This document shows positions 1 to 11,708 of a stretch of DNA of 64,000 nucleotides, one piece after another; position 1 is the first letter of the stretch; the number at the start of each line of letters is the position of its first letter. The DNA comes from Homalodisca vitripennis (Eukaryota; Arthropoda; Insecta; Hemiptera; Cicadellidae), in the NCBI RefSeq assembly GCF_021130785.1, contig NC_060214.1, positions 4,677,001-4,741,000 of the forward strand. The letters are read 5' to 3'. The notes under the pieces were generated by a model. That model saw only the letters and a program-made list of their open reading frames with translations, ran no database searches and was not told the origin of the DNA. Made by a program: the position numbers and the translations under genes.

Positions 1-740
1 AAAAAATTAAAAAACGGCGCGAGTTCTTAAAACAACTCTGCTGTGTGTCACGTTAGCCTTCACACTAACGTACAGGGCAACAATAAGACACACATATCAG
101 TACCTGTACAGCCTTGGAACTGTTTTATGTATTTCCCTTTTGTCCTGTACAAGGAACGACAGGTGAAATACCTTGCACAGGTTCTGACGCAACTAAAGCT
201 AAAGTACGTTCCAATCTCAAGGTGACGGTTTTACAGCAAATTATCGCACTTCCCACGGATGCTGGCGCTGTTATCACCCAATTACTGAAAATAAAAATGC
301 AAGAAACGATCTCCGATTGAATAACAGTTTCTGCGAACTGTGTTGCGACAAGGAAAGTGCAAAACCTCCTGACCAGCGTCAGAATGTTAGGTTCACCTTT
401 GTAGGTTGGCCTTGTCATTATACATATACTGTTAATGGTACCCACAGTGTTGCACGAAAATATCTGGGGAGCTGCAAAGGTAATTTCTCATACAAAATTA
501 TCTTTTCGACTCTTGATATTTCCTATCCCCTTAAAATGCTGTATTACGCGTAATTACGTCGACAAGAGTTAAGCAATGAAATAAATTTGAAATAAAATTA
601 GCTTGGGGAGTTCCAACATTGCAGTTTATGTTTTCCAGGTTAACCAATCCCAATAGACTAATAGAGTTTTAGACTACCGACTTTTAAAGTATAAGCTGTT
701 GTTAGCAATCAAGTATAAGGGGTTAGCAATCTATCTTCGC
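1..740. other. Spacer, no recognised gene
   Basis: Only short frames up to about 106 codons occur here, on both strands, and none carries a motif I recognise. No transposon ends or tandem structure are visible. Base composition is less AT-rich in 40-480 than after 480. I see nothing that can be annotated. Confidence 0.5.
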
Positions 741-754
741 AATTGATATGAATA

Positions 755-1535
755 AAAGTTGCAAGGAGGGATGTTGTGTGCAGTGTATGTAGGTCTACGC
801 GGCACAACATACCGACATCATATCGACAGTTTGACGGCAGGTTCCGTACGTATGAATGCCAGTTGCAAGGAGGGATGTTGTGTGCAGTGTATGTAGGTCT
901 ACGCGGCACATCATACCGACAGTTTGACGGCACATCATACCGATTTCAAACCGGCAGGTTCCGTACGTATGAATGAAAGTTGCAAGGAGGGATGTTGTGT
1001 GCAGTGTATGTAGGTCTACGCGGCACATCATACCGACAGTTTGACGGCACATCATACCGACGTCAAACCGGCAGATTCCGTACGTATTAATGAAAGTTTC
1101 AAGGAGGGATGTTGTGTGCAGTGTATGTAGGTCTACGCGGCACATCATACCGACAGTTTGACGGCACATCATACCGACTTCAAACCGGCAGGTTCCGTAC
1201 GTATGAATGAAAGTTGCAAGGAGGGATGTTGTGTGCAGTGTATGTAGGTCTACGCGGCACATCATACCGACAGTTTGACGGCACATCATATCGACAGTTT
1301 GACGGCAGGTTCCGTACGTATGAATGAAAGTTGCAAGGAGGGATGTTGTGTGCAGTGTATGTAGGTCTACGCAGCACATCATACCGACATCATATCGACA
1401 GTTTGACGGCAGGTTCCGTACGTATGAATGATAGTTTCAAGGAGGGATGTTGTGTGCAGTGTATGTAGGTCTACGTAGCACATCATACCGACATCATCCC
1501 GACAGTTTGACGGCAGGTTCCGTACGTAATCCCCA
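755..1535. repeat. Tandem array, 117-bp and 104-bp units, about 7 copies
   Basis: The landmark AAGGAGGG recurs at 763, 867, 984, 1101, 1218, 1335 and 1439, giving spacings of 104, 117, 117, 117, 117 and 104. The 13-bp difference comes from an inner repeat, CATCATACCGACAGTTTGAC-like, present once or twice per unit. A 195-codon minus-strand frame (1382-795) exists only because 117 is divisible by three. No copy of this array is seen elsewhere in the window. Confidence 0.95.
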
Positions 1536-2466
1536 CCCCTGTACTACTCCGGGCGTAACAGCCAATCTAGGTTGGTTCCGATTTAGGATGGCATTAAAAA
1601 CTATGTAGGAATGGAAATTATATTATTTGCATTTGCCGACCAACCACCTACGACTAACCACAGGCCAATAGCAAATTGTATAGGTAAATGCAGATCTACT
1701 GTGATTTGTAGTATGTAGCTAAATTATTAGTGTTAAATAAGTGTTATTAATAATTATAATTTTGTTAGTGTGTTTTTTTTATTTAGAGCATGTTTTAGAG
1801 TTAGTCAAGTAGATACACAACATGGTGGTTGTGATTTCTGACATTACTTGTCATAACGCTCTGTCCAAATTTTTTATTTTAACATAATTTGTAATTATGT
1901 GTTAGGTTAGTTATTTACCTGAAAAAAGAAATCAGATTGAAGAGGTGGTGTTACTGATTTTTGTATCACTGGACGATGTCAAATGACTGAAAAAAATATG
2001 GTTTGGGTGTTGTGAATCTATGTTGTATTATGCGTGTTACGTGTTTAAAATTAAAAAAAAAACGAAGCGTTTAGGTGAATTCCATTTTAAGCTGTATATT
2101 TGGTGATGGCGTGATATCTTAAAACATACAAATTTTCACAACAGTTGATGAAGTAAATAAATAATTAGCCAATTAGCTGATTTATCCTCAAGGGGCATTA
2201 TCAATGCATAATAATTTTTAATTTCGACTGAAAGTTTTCGCCTGATTACATTAACATTTGGTCTGATCAGGATAGCATTTTGAATAGACACATAGAGGTG
2301 GTATCTGTCGGCCCGTATTGTTACAATCACTGTTCAATGAAATATTTAGTAGCTATGGTAGGAAGGGGTGATTCATCTTTAATGTTCACTATAGCTCCAG
2401 TTCACCTTCCTTTTATTGCCACATTTATGAGACAGCCTCCTCACCTAGATTGCACAATTATATTGT
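1536..2466. other. AT-rich spacer
   Basis: Low-complexity AT-rich DNA between two tandem arrays, with no frame over 66 codons that resembles a protein and no transposon ends. Nothing further is seen. Confidence 0.5.
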
Positions 2467-5147
2467 TTCTCGTAGTCTAGGTCTCTCCGATGACTCCAGA
2501 TTCCAGGAGTCACACAGGATGCTGCAATGAATGCAGAATAAATAGGAGGACGCCACGACCAATGTCCCGTGGGCTTGACAGTGGAGTGGGGCTCGATACA
2601 GTACACACGGTCGGTCAGTCTGTGTCTCGTAGTCTAGGTGTCTCTGGTGACTCCAGATTCCAGGAGTCAGACCGGACGCTACAATGAATGCAGAATAAAT
2701 AGGAGGACGCCACGACCGATGTCCCGTGGGCTTGACAGTGGAGTGGGGCTCGATACAGTACACACGGTCGGTCAGTCTGTGTCTCGTAGTCTAGGTGTCT
2801 CTGGTGACTCAAGATTCCAGGAGTCAGACCGGACGCTGCAATAAATGCAGAATAAATAGGAGGACGCCACGACCGATGTCCCGTGGGCTTGACAGTGGAG
2901 TGGGGCTCGATACAGTACACACGGTCGGTCAGTCTGTGTCTCGTAGTCCAGGTGTCTCTGGTGACTCCAGATTCCAGGAGTCAGACCGGACGCTGCAATA
3001 AATGCAGAATAAATAGGGAGACGCCACGACCGATGTCCCGTGGGCTTGACAGTGGAGTGGGGCTCGATACAGTACACACGGTCGGTCAGTCTGTGTCTCG
3101 TAGTCTAGGTGTCTCTGGTGACTCCAGATTCCAGGAGTCAGACCGGACGCTGCAATAAATGCAGAATAAATAGGAGGACGCCACGACCGATGTCCCGTGG
3201 GCTTGACAGTGGAGTGGGGCTCGATACAGTACACACGGTCGGTCAGTCTGTGTCTCGTAGTCTAGGTGTCTCTGGTGACTCCAGATTCCAGGAGTCAGAC
3301 CGGACGCTGCAATAAATGCAGAATAAATAGGAGGACGCCACGACCGATGTCCCGTGGGCTTGACAGTGGAGTGGGGCTCGATACAGTACACACGGTCGGT
3401 CAGTCTGTGTCTCGTAGTCTAGGTGTCTCTGGTGACTCCAGATTCCAGGAGTCAGACCGGACGCTGCAATAAATGCAGAATAAATAGGAGGACGCCACGA
3501 CCGATGTCCCGTGGGCTTGACAGTGGAGTGGGGCTCGATACAGTACACACGGTCGGTCAGTCTGTGTCTTGTAGTCTAGGTGTCTCTGGTGACTCCAGAT
3601 TCCAGGAGTCAGACCGGACGCTGCAATAAATGCAGAATAAATAGGGAGACGCCACGACCGATGTCCCGTGGGCTTGACAGTGGAGTGGGGCTCGATACAG
3701 TACACACGGTCGGTCAGTCTGTGTCCCGTGGTCTAGGTGTCTCTGGTGACTCCAGATTCCAGGAGTCAGACCGGACGCTGCAATAAATGCAGAATAAATA
3801 GGAGACGCCACGACCGATGTCCCGTGGGCTTGACAGTGGAGTGGGGCTCGATACAGTACACACGGTCGGTCAGTCTGTGTCCCGTGGTCTAGGTGTCTCT
3901 GGTGACTCCAGATTCCAGGAGTCAGACCGGACGCTGCAATAAATGCAGAATAAATAGGAGGACGCCACGACCGATGTCCCGTGGGCTTGACAGTGGAGTG
4001 GGGCTCGATACAGTACACACGGTCGGTCAGTCTGTGTCCCGTGGTCTAGGTGTCTCTGGTGACTCCAGATTCCAGGAGTCAGACCGGACGCTGCAATAAA
4101 TGCAGAATAAATAGGAGGACGCCACGACCGATGTCCCGTGGGCTTGACAGTGGAGTGGGGCTCGATACAGTACACACGGTCGGTCAGTCTGTGTCCCGTG
4201 GTCTAGGTGTCTCTGGTGACTCCAGATTCCAGGAGTCAGACCGGACGCTGCAATAAATGCAGAATAAATAGGAGGACGCCACGACCGATGTCCCGTGGGC
4301 TTGACAGTGGAGTGGGGCTCGATACAGTACACACGGTCGGTCAGTCTGTGTCTCGTAGTCTAGGTGTCTCTGGTGACTCCAGATTCCAGGAGTCAGACCG
4401 GACGCTGCAATAAATGCAGAATAAATAGGAGGACGCCACGACCGATGTCCCGTGGGCTTGACAGTGGAGTGGGGCTCGATACAGTACACACGGTCAGTCA
4501 GTCTGTGTCTCGTAGTCTAGGTGTCTCTGGTGACTCCAGATTCCAGGAGTCAGACCGGACGCTGCAATAAATGCAGAATAAATAGGAGGACGCCACGACC
4601 GATGTCCCGTGGGCTTGACAGTGGAGTGGGGCTCGATACAGTACACACGGTCGGTCAGTCTGTGTCTCGTAGTCTAGGTGTCTCTGGTGACTCCAGATTC
4701 CAGGAGTCAGACCGGACGCTGCAATAAATGCAGAATAAATAGGAGGACGCCACGACCGATGTCCCGTGGGCTTGACAGTGGAGTGGGGCTCGATACAGTA
4801 CACACGGTCGGTCAGTCTGTGTCTCGTAGTCTAGGTGTCTCTGGTGACTCCAGATTCCAGGAGTCAGACCGGACGCTGCAATAAATGCAGAATAAATAGG
4901 AGGACGCCACGACCGATGTCCCGTGGGCTTGACAGTGGAGTGGGGCTCGATACAGTACACACGGTCGGTCAGTCTGTGTCCCGTGGTCTAGGTGTCTCTG
5001 GTGACTCCAGATTCCAGGAGTCAGACCGGACGCTGCAATAAATGCAGAATAAATAGGAGGACGCCACGACCGATGTCCCGTGGGCTTGACAGTGGAGTGG
5101 GGCTCGATACAGTACACACGGTCGGTCAGTCTGTGTCTTGTGTCATA
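2467..5147. repeat. 157-bp tandem satellite, 17 copies
   Basis: CGTAGTCTAGG or its variant CGTGGTCTAGG recurs every 157 bp from 2471 to about 4984, for 17 units. One unit (around 3805) has lost a base and is 156 bp. Each unit holds two small palindromes: TGACTCC...GGAGTCA (7-bp arms) and CTGCA...TGCAG. Two subtypes, TCTCGTAGTC and TCCCGTGGTC, are grouped: the second fills units starting near 3724 to 4195 and one near 4980. That pattern is expected from unequal exchange of blocks. The many 68- and 101-codon frames on both strands are repeats of a single chance frame. Confidence 0.97.
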
Positions 5148-8113
5148 CCTGGATACACGCGTAGCTCTCTGCGATCGGTGAGTCATCCTTACCTTTTCGT
5201 TAAAGGCGTATTATTGTTATTTATTTATTTTATATTTTTATGTTTATGATTAGTTTTAAATTCTCTGTTTTCTGTTTAATACATATTGTAATTATTGTTC
5301 ATGCCTGTTTGTGGTTTTCACTTGATTCGTTTTATTATTTATAGTTTTATACATTTATCGTAGTGTAGATGAGAAGAGGGTTTCCAATCAGGATTTTGCG
5401 AATTATAGAAAGAAACCGGTTCCTTTGCCAAGCACAAAATTTCCTTTTATGATTAATTAATTATGCTTGATGTTTATTTTGAAACGAAGTTCAGTTATGT
5501 TGCATTTTAAATGAACACATTAAGTGGTCAGTATCTATAACTTTCTGATAATATTTCGGCACTATTCTTTCTCTATCTCTCAGCTATAATGTCTTAATTA
5601 TTCTGGTGGCTTTCTTTTGTAAAGTAAATAGTTTCTCAAATTCTTTGCTAGTCCGATTTCTACACAAACTAATATTCCTTAAGATAAGTGGTGTAATAAC
5701 TACTGATGTTGATAATGATATATATCCTAGGTGACTACGGAAGAATCGTATTAGATATGAGGTATACAATTTTAAAGTTTTATCTATAAATATAATTAAA
5801 ACTAGTTTGGATAATAGTTCTCCCAGTAGTATATACATCACCATTAATATTTAGGCCTATCCCGTTTGGCAGGTGACAGTTTAAATTATATCCAGAGTTT
5901 AAAAAAGTTTGTTTTATAATTAATTATAAAAAATGTAAATCTAATGAGAATAAATAAATTATAATTAAGTAGTCACAACATCTACCTACTTATTCCTACT
6001 GAACATGAAGTATCAATTTTAACCCAATTTTAAACTTTTTATGCATTATTGAAATTTTTTTTTACTTATTCCTTTAGAAAGTCTTACCTACAAGAGTTTG
6101 TACAAATGTTGCGTTTGACATATTTAGTCATTATTGTGAAAATCATTATGAATACTGTTATTGTTAAGTTAACTAGTCTAAGATCGTGTCGTATTGTTTC
6201 CAATATTAGTAGCTGACTAACAAGCACGTAGCACTAGATAGTATTAATTTTTTACACTAATATAATACATCTATTTTTAATTACACTGAGGTTTTATTAC
6301 TTTTGAGGACGCAGCTCTAAGAATGTACAAGGAATCTGTAAACAGTTTGAGGCTAACTCGGTAATAAATCAGGCGCGAATCAATTATCGCGGAGATTGGG
6401 CATTAACAGTGACGTCATAATACGAGGAACGACGGACCAGTGGACCGGTTCACCCAATTACACCTGTTGAAATGTTTATAACTGGACGTGGACTGCGCAA
6501 CATTGTTCAGGTGACAATGGCTTGGTCAAATTTAAATAATGTTCAACAGCAGTCGTTCCTTGAGAAATTACAAAAAACCATATTCGAACTTGGTAGTTCG
6601 TAATTAACCATATATTTCACGTGGTTTTAAAATAAAGACTTATATAGAACTTTATACATTTAATTTCTTACATAACTCAATATAAAGTGTAATATTAGGT
6701 TATTAGTGTATCCTTTTTATGTTTTCTGGAACACAAACTGCAAACTGCTTTATTGTACTTTCATTGATAAACATAACTTCTGTTCATATACTCAGATTGC
6801 TATACTTACGATTTAATATTGTATAATGGAGCGAAGGCGTCTTAAACTCCACGAAGAATTATTATACTGTCTTATTAATAATTTTAGGTTAAGAATGTTG
6901 TGTTTTTTTATTAATTATAAAAAAGACTGGTTGTAATGGTTATTTTTCTAAAAAATTTCTCTTTGCTCTATATCTGAACAATGAATGAATTAATCCTTAA
7001 ATTTGCTAGAATAAAGGAACCGAATTGTATTTTGTTTTTGTTGAATCAGTAGCATTTCTATGCTATTGAAGGCAAAATTAAGATTCGATTAGTGTGTTAT
7101 TGTGTTAGATATAATTAGCAGTCTGGTATTAATCCATTCTGTGTTCAGATCGGACACCAAAACTCATTTATAGTGTGCAAATGGCCTAGACTGGGAGGTA
7201 TAGTGAGCTCTTTGGCATCGTGTCTGCTGGAAGATGAACAACAGTAAGGTAAAGGATTTCTTATTGTATCCACGAAGTTAGTGATAAGAAGCCCTCCCCA
7301 CTTAACTACCAATAGCCACGCTTGGCGTTGCTTGACAGGCCATACAGCGCCGCTGGTAAACCTATGCCGGTCCTAAGTAACTAAATCGCATGTAACATCA
7401 GAACTTCTACTGATGAAGCACTAGTCCAGATAAGTCAAATGACAGCAATGTCGTGAAGAGTGAGTAGAATTAATATTAAAACATTGTAAACGATTTTGAG
7501 TGAAACGGAAGAGTTATATAATATTTCCGGGTTTCTTTTCTTCTGACAAGGAGATTATAAATGTAGGCTCAGATGAAAATTTAGTTATAAATCATAGGAA
7601 GCGAAGAACAGTCGACTGAGAACATTTTACTTCTAAAATCCAAGACTTCTGTTAACCCCGACGTCGAAGTCTCCAGATCGCCCGCCTTGAATGTTTGTGG
7701 CTGGCATGTAAATGTCCGGCAGTATGTCACGGTCGTCCCACACAGAATAAACTGTTTACTCTGGCATTTACTTGTTGACGCCATATTTGACTAGTAGTGG
7801 CTATAGCAGTTTCCTCTGAACATTCCAACGTTTAAGATTAAACCGGGGGTTTTCTCATGTACTAAGTTTATGTGAAATTAATGACCTTGACTATAAGGGG
7901 ACAACATAAGTTAAGGCAATTCACTGTGAAGAGATTTATTTCAATGCGATTGTACATTTTTGGTCTAGTCTATAATTAATTTGGAAATAATCGATGTAAT
8001 TGGAAATGACGAAAACAATTTTCAATTCAGTGAATTATGGCCAAGTAGGCCACACATATTGCAGTAAAATAATTGAGGGGGGACTTAAATAGCTTGGTTT
8101 ATCAGAAGCGATA
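5148..8113. other. AT-rich spacer with two minor repeat traces
   Basis: About 3 kb without a gene. Two traces are visible. On the minus strand at 5584-5655 there is a possible LINE remnant. At 7655-7750 there is a stretch resembling 10720-10815 (shared TGTAAATGTCC-GCAGT and TGTCACGG). A CRE-like TGACGTCAT lies near 6411. The rest is AT-rich and featureless to me. Confidence 0.5.
5584..5655 (-). pseudogene. Possible LINE ORF2 C-terminal scrap
   Basis: The end of an 86-codon minus-strand frame reads FEKLFTLQKKATRII. This matches the spacing and residues of the post-polymerase block seen in the better LINE copies here (RVFKLQKKAIRII near 10230-10270). Only about 20 residues match. The rest of the frame (5656-5844) shows no LINE similarity, so chance remains possible. 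Confidence 0.3.
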
Positions 8114-8578
8114 CAAATACGGTGTTGAGAAAATATTGCGTTTAGATTTCGGATTTATGAGATGTAAGATTAAGAGAAACCGTTTTTGAGAAGAGATATG
8201 TGAATGTGAGGGCTCTAGTTAGCCGCTGGCCGCGAATCCTAGCCTCAACTTTGAACATGAAGCTAAAATTTGAAATTATTTTATAAATACTTACTCATTT
8301 TAACTCCATAAAGGTTTAACTTATATTTCAGTCCCTCAATGACGTTGAATCATTTAAAGCACTACTATCAATTAATCTTAATTGTTTATATTTTACAAGT
8401 ATGTCAGATCTCGGATGCTGCACGTAAGAGGAAGGTAGACTGGAGCTAAATTCAACAATCATATCGAACCAGCCCTTCCCACCATAGCTGCTCTACGTAT
8501 GTCTGCATAGGTTTCCTATTATAATATCTAAATTGAATACAAGGTTAGGAATACGCAACACCATAACGCAGAAATATC

Positions 8579-8693
8579 AAGCAGACAGACAGACAGACAG
8601 ACAGACATACAGACAGACATACAGACAGACATACAGACATACAGACAGACATACAGACAGACATACAGACAGACATACAGACAGACAGACAGA
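8579..8693. repeat. (CAGA)n/(CATA) microsatellite
   Basis: About 114 bp of CAGACAGACATA-type repeats. The matching place in copy B (about 50670-50683) has only three CAGA units. The length difference therefore arose after the two copies separated. The long open frames crossing it on both strands are artefacts of the repeat. Confidence 0.97.
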
Positions 8694-9652
8694 GGGACGG
8701 AAATCCGATTTTATAGGCTCTGGAGTGATAGGCTTCGATACAGCTCAGCCAATAATGCAATAACAGGATTTTTAAAATTATGATTAGACAGTCAGAATTG
8801 GCAATTTCCCTTCCCTGTTTCTTTTTTAAGGACAAGAAACTTTAAAATTTTACCTATTTCTAAAAGAACCTTTGCGCTGATTCCGGATTGACAGAATATT
8901 CTGGAAGAATAAGATTAGGGCCCACCTAATTGATCAATGAGGAAACATTTAGGTCATTAGTCTAAGTCAAGTCCATTCGAAAGAAGGGGAAGTCAGACCT
9001 GAACCGGCCTCTCCAGACAAAGCAGGCAGGAGATGGCACGCGCTCATTTCTAGACTAGGAAGAACACTTGACTCTTAGGGAACCCCACCAACTCCAACAG
9101 TCATTTCCCGTAGCATACTAGATCTATCGAACTACCCTTGCACCCCAGAATCTCGACATTTTCGGTTAGTGATGTGCCACATCCTGGACATCCACAAGGT
9201 TACCCAGACTTAAGTGACACATCGGTTTTTGCTGTACTCATTGTAGGTTCAACTGGAAGGTATACACCAGCCAGAAGTGTTCCTCCTGGCCAATTCATTT
9301 CCTCTCGCTATAGACTTCACTAACTTTGAGACAATAAATTATAAACCATCACCGATAACAGATAATAGTATTTGTTAACAATTCATTAGCATTGACATAC
9401 TAAAATCTTCTATAGTTAAAGTTAAAATATTCTAATGTTCTTATTTCTGGATTAAACATTCATGGATTTTTGACGTGTTCTTATCTTTAGCGTATTTTTA
9501 AACTGTATCCCTATGTTAAAAGCGGATCCTCAGATGGCTCATTAATAGCTTTCGGACTAAGATAAACAAGCTGCAAAACTTTTCTTTACGTATGGTTAAT
9601 TATTACAGAAAGTACCTCACAGCAGGCCATCAAAAGATAAATGTATGACTTT

Positions 9653-10672
9653 CAAATCAAAATCAAATCAAATCAAATCGTTTAATTGCAGTTGACAATA
9701 TACATTGCATAGCAAACGTCAATTTTCATGTCTAAATTTTTTCCATTCATCCCACATCAAGGCCACATTTAAACTTACAACATTCAAACATTCACTCCCC
9801 ATTCATTCCATGCCAATTACGCCCACTTTCGGCGCTGGAGTCAGTTTCCTCATCGCGTGGTCTCCCAGTTGAATGCCAGAAACTCATCAACACTGTAGAA
9901 AGCGTTTGACGCCAGGCAGAGTTTGATATGAGTTTTTTAACACCTTGGGCGTTGAGGCATTTTTAATTTTGTTTGGCAATCTGTTTATAAAATGAACACC
10001 TGCCTGCGAAGGCAAATGTTCATAAACCACCGTTCTGTGCATTCCCGAACGGTAGTTATCTCTGCCTCTTGTCTCATATTCATGTATGTCTCGTCCTCTG
10101 GTTAAGGCACATTTAGACAAACAATATAAGGTTGTTTCTAAGATGTAGAGACATGGCAAAGTTAACAGTTGCAAATTTTTAAACGCTGTCCTGCACGACT
10201 CTCTGAAGTTTAAATTAGCGATAATGCGAATTGCTTTTTTTTGTAATTTGAAAACTCTCATAAAATGGTTGTTTGCACAGGCTCCCCACAAAACGATTCC
10301 ATACGAAAGGTGGGGATAAATTAGCCCGTAGTACGCCGTAATCAGTACCTGACTTGGGCAGTATTTTGCCAAAGATCTTAAGACATAAACTCCTGAGGAT
10401 AATTTGGCACAAACATAATCAATGTGATTTTTCCATGTCAACCCTCGATCAAGGTGTATTCCAAGGAACTTTGAAGAATAGACTTCTTCCAATAATGTAT
10501 CTGCAACCATAACAGCAGGACCTCTTTCAATATCTATAGAGCGCATTGAAAAGTTTAGGAAATTTGATTTTGATGAGTTTATTTGAAGATTGAGGCTATT
10601 GAAATGTTGGACACAATTGTTAAGGTCAACAAAGGTCTGTATTTCTAAATTTTGTTTTGTACCTCCTCTAAA
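9653..10672 (-). mobile_element. 5'-truncated CR1/Jockey-type LINE, with target-site duplication
   Basis: A 1020-bp insertion on the minus strand. It is flanked by ACTTT at 9648-9652 and 10673-10677, while copy B has a single uninterrupted ACTTT at the matching site (about 51649). The element ends (on its own strand) in repeats of ATTTG, the kind of short-repeat tail left by target-primed reverse transcription. Its 5' end is truncated inside ORF2 downstream of the YADD motif. The 3' UTR covers about 9653-9886. Confidence 0.95.
9887..10672 (-). pseudogene. LINE ORF2, C-terminal part of reverse transcriptase
   Basis: The frame is open from the truncation point (10672) to the stop at 9887, about 261 codons. 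It carries the region after the polymerase core: a NSSKSNFL block, FLGIHLDRGLTWKNHID, LIYPHLSYGIVLWG, then LQKKAIRIIANLNFRESC and LLTLPCLYI. These are characteristic of CR1/Jockey-group ORF2. The catalytic YADD and everything upstream are missing, so no enzyme can be made. The absence of stops or frameshifts suggests a young insertion. The nearest relatives in this window are the ORF2 fragments at 49189-50109 and 36078-36668. Confidence 0.9.
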
Positions 10673-10679
10673 ACTTTGA

Positions 10680-11130
10680 TACCAGGTTTGATACGATGGA
10701 CGTTATTGACCACCTACCCATCGTTGATGTCTCTACCCGACGGTGGACAGACCACCTTGGAAATGTAAATACAGATGTGGTCAGAATGTAAATGTCCAGC
10801 AGTGTGTCACGGCCAGTGGCACTGTCACTTGCGCATGCGCACAACTCATTGCGCAACAATAGATGATGATACACGCTTCTGCAAGCTGCTCCACACCTAC
10901 TGATAAACATTAGACCACTGATACACTCCCAAGGTTCCTAGACTTTCTCGCGTTGTTAGCGACTCCACCTTACTCACTTATCGCCTCCCAGATAATGCAA
11001 TAAGCTGTGTTTCATTCATGGCACGAACACATTTTCTACGGAACGCGTTCAACTTGGAATGTGCGAAGAAATCGTTGTCGTGGTTTTATGTTGGTTTCGA
11101 TCATTTTATAATGTTCAGATTATGAATAAT
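10680..11130. promoter_or_regulatory. Strongly conserved block with NRF-1/EWG-type palindrome
   Basis: This is the least diverged unique stretch between the two copies (matching 51651-52095), with runs of more than 200 bp apparently identical. It contains TGCGCATGCGCA at 10830-10841, a perfect consensus site for NRF-1 (erect wing in insects), and a nearby TTGCGCAA. NRF-1 sites are typical of promoters, so a promoter or first exon is possible. A minus-strand frame (80 codons at 10910-10668) also exists but resembles nothing I know. Confidence 0.35.
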
Positions 11131-11708
11131 TTGAACAGCCTGATGAATAATAACATAAATAATAGAATTTAAACAATTTCAAAATGGGGGTTTTAGCATT
11201 TTAATAGCTGATTTCTAAAAGCACAGACAGAACTATATCGAAAATAATCCACACAAAAAGATGAGTAATTTGTTTATTAAAATCGTACGATAATAACTAA
11301 GACTATGGAATTTTACATGTTAAGAACATATGTTAGACATACTAGTTTTAAAATATTCTTAACATATATTCCATTACTGTTGAAATAAACATACATCAAT
11401 GTAACCATCTTTAAATATGTTTCTCCTACAAGAGCACTAATAATTTATTTTCTTTGTTCTTCATATAATATATCAACATTTATTATGCTTTTTATGTTAC
11501 TTGTGTAACAACCTTTAAATATGTTTCCATAACAGCACTAAATTTTTTTTATAAGATACCAACATTCGTTATGGTTTTAAGGTTTCTTCCAAAGTCTATT
11601 GATACACTTTTTGTATTAGTTTAAAACGTCCAATAATTTGAAAACATTCTAACTCGAACAAAGTCTGAACTAATATATCTGTAATACTACTGTAAAATCA
11701 TTCAAAAG

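Larger units (their letters stand above)
8114..11708 (+). repeat. Duplicated locus copy A, block 1 (direct match to 50212-52679)
   Basis: From GGTGTTGAGAAAATATTGCG near 8119 the sequence matches 50217 onward in the same orientation up to CATTCAAAA at 11708/52679. After subtracting the LINE (9653-10672) and the longer (CAGA)n tract, the lengths agree to within a few bases (about 2.47 kb). Visual identity is above 90%, and near 99% over 10680-11130. No named host gene is visible. A 61-codon frame at 9138-9323 is repeated at 51143-51328 with 4 substitutions, three of which change the residue. Confidence 0.93.

Noticed and set aside
795..1382. 195-codon minus-strand ORF
   Set aside because: It lies fully inside the 117-bp array; the period is a multiple of three, so one open unit stays open throughout. 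No protein-like features.
2467..5147. CRISPR array
   Set aside because: No distinct short repeats with unique spacers; whole 157-bp units repeat, and the setting is eukaryotic.
2615..5186. Dozens of 68-, 101-, 124- and 153-codon ORFs on both strands
   Set aside because: They are copies of the same chance frames in the 157-bp satellite; the 153-codon one arises only from the 156-bp unit.
8533..8835. ORFs of 76 and 96 codons (Gln/Thr/Asp-Arg and Ser/Val/Cys repeats)
   Set aside because: Produced by the CAGA microsatellite; the tract is reduced to a few units in copy B.
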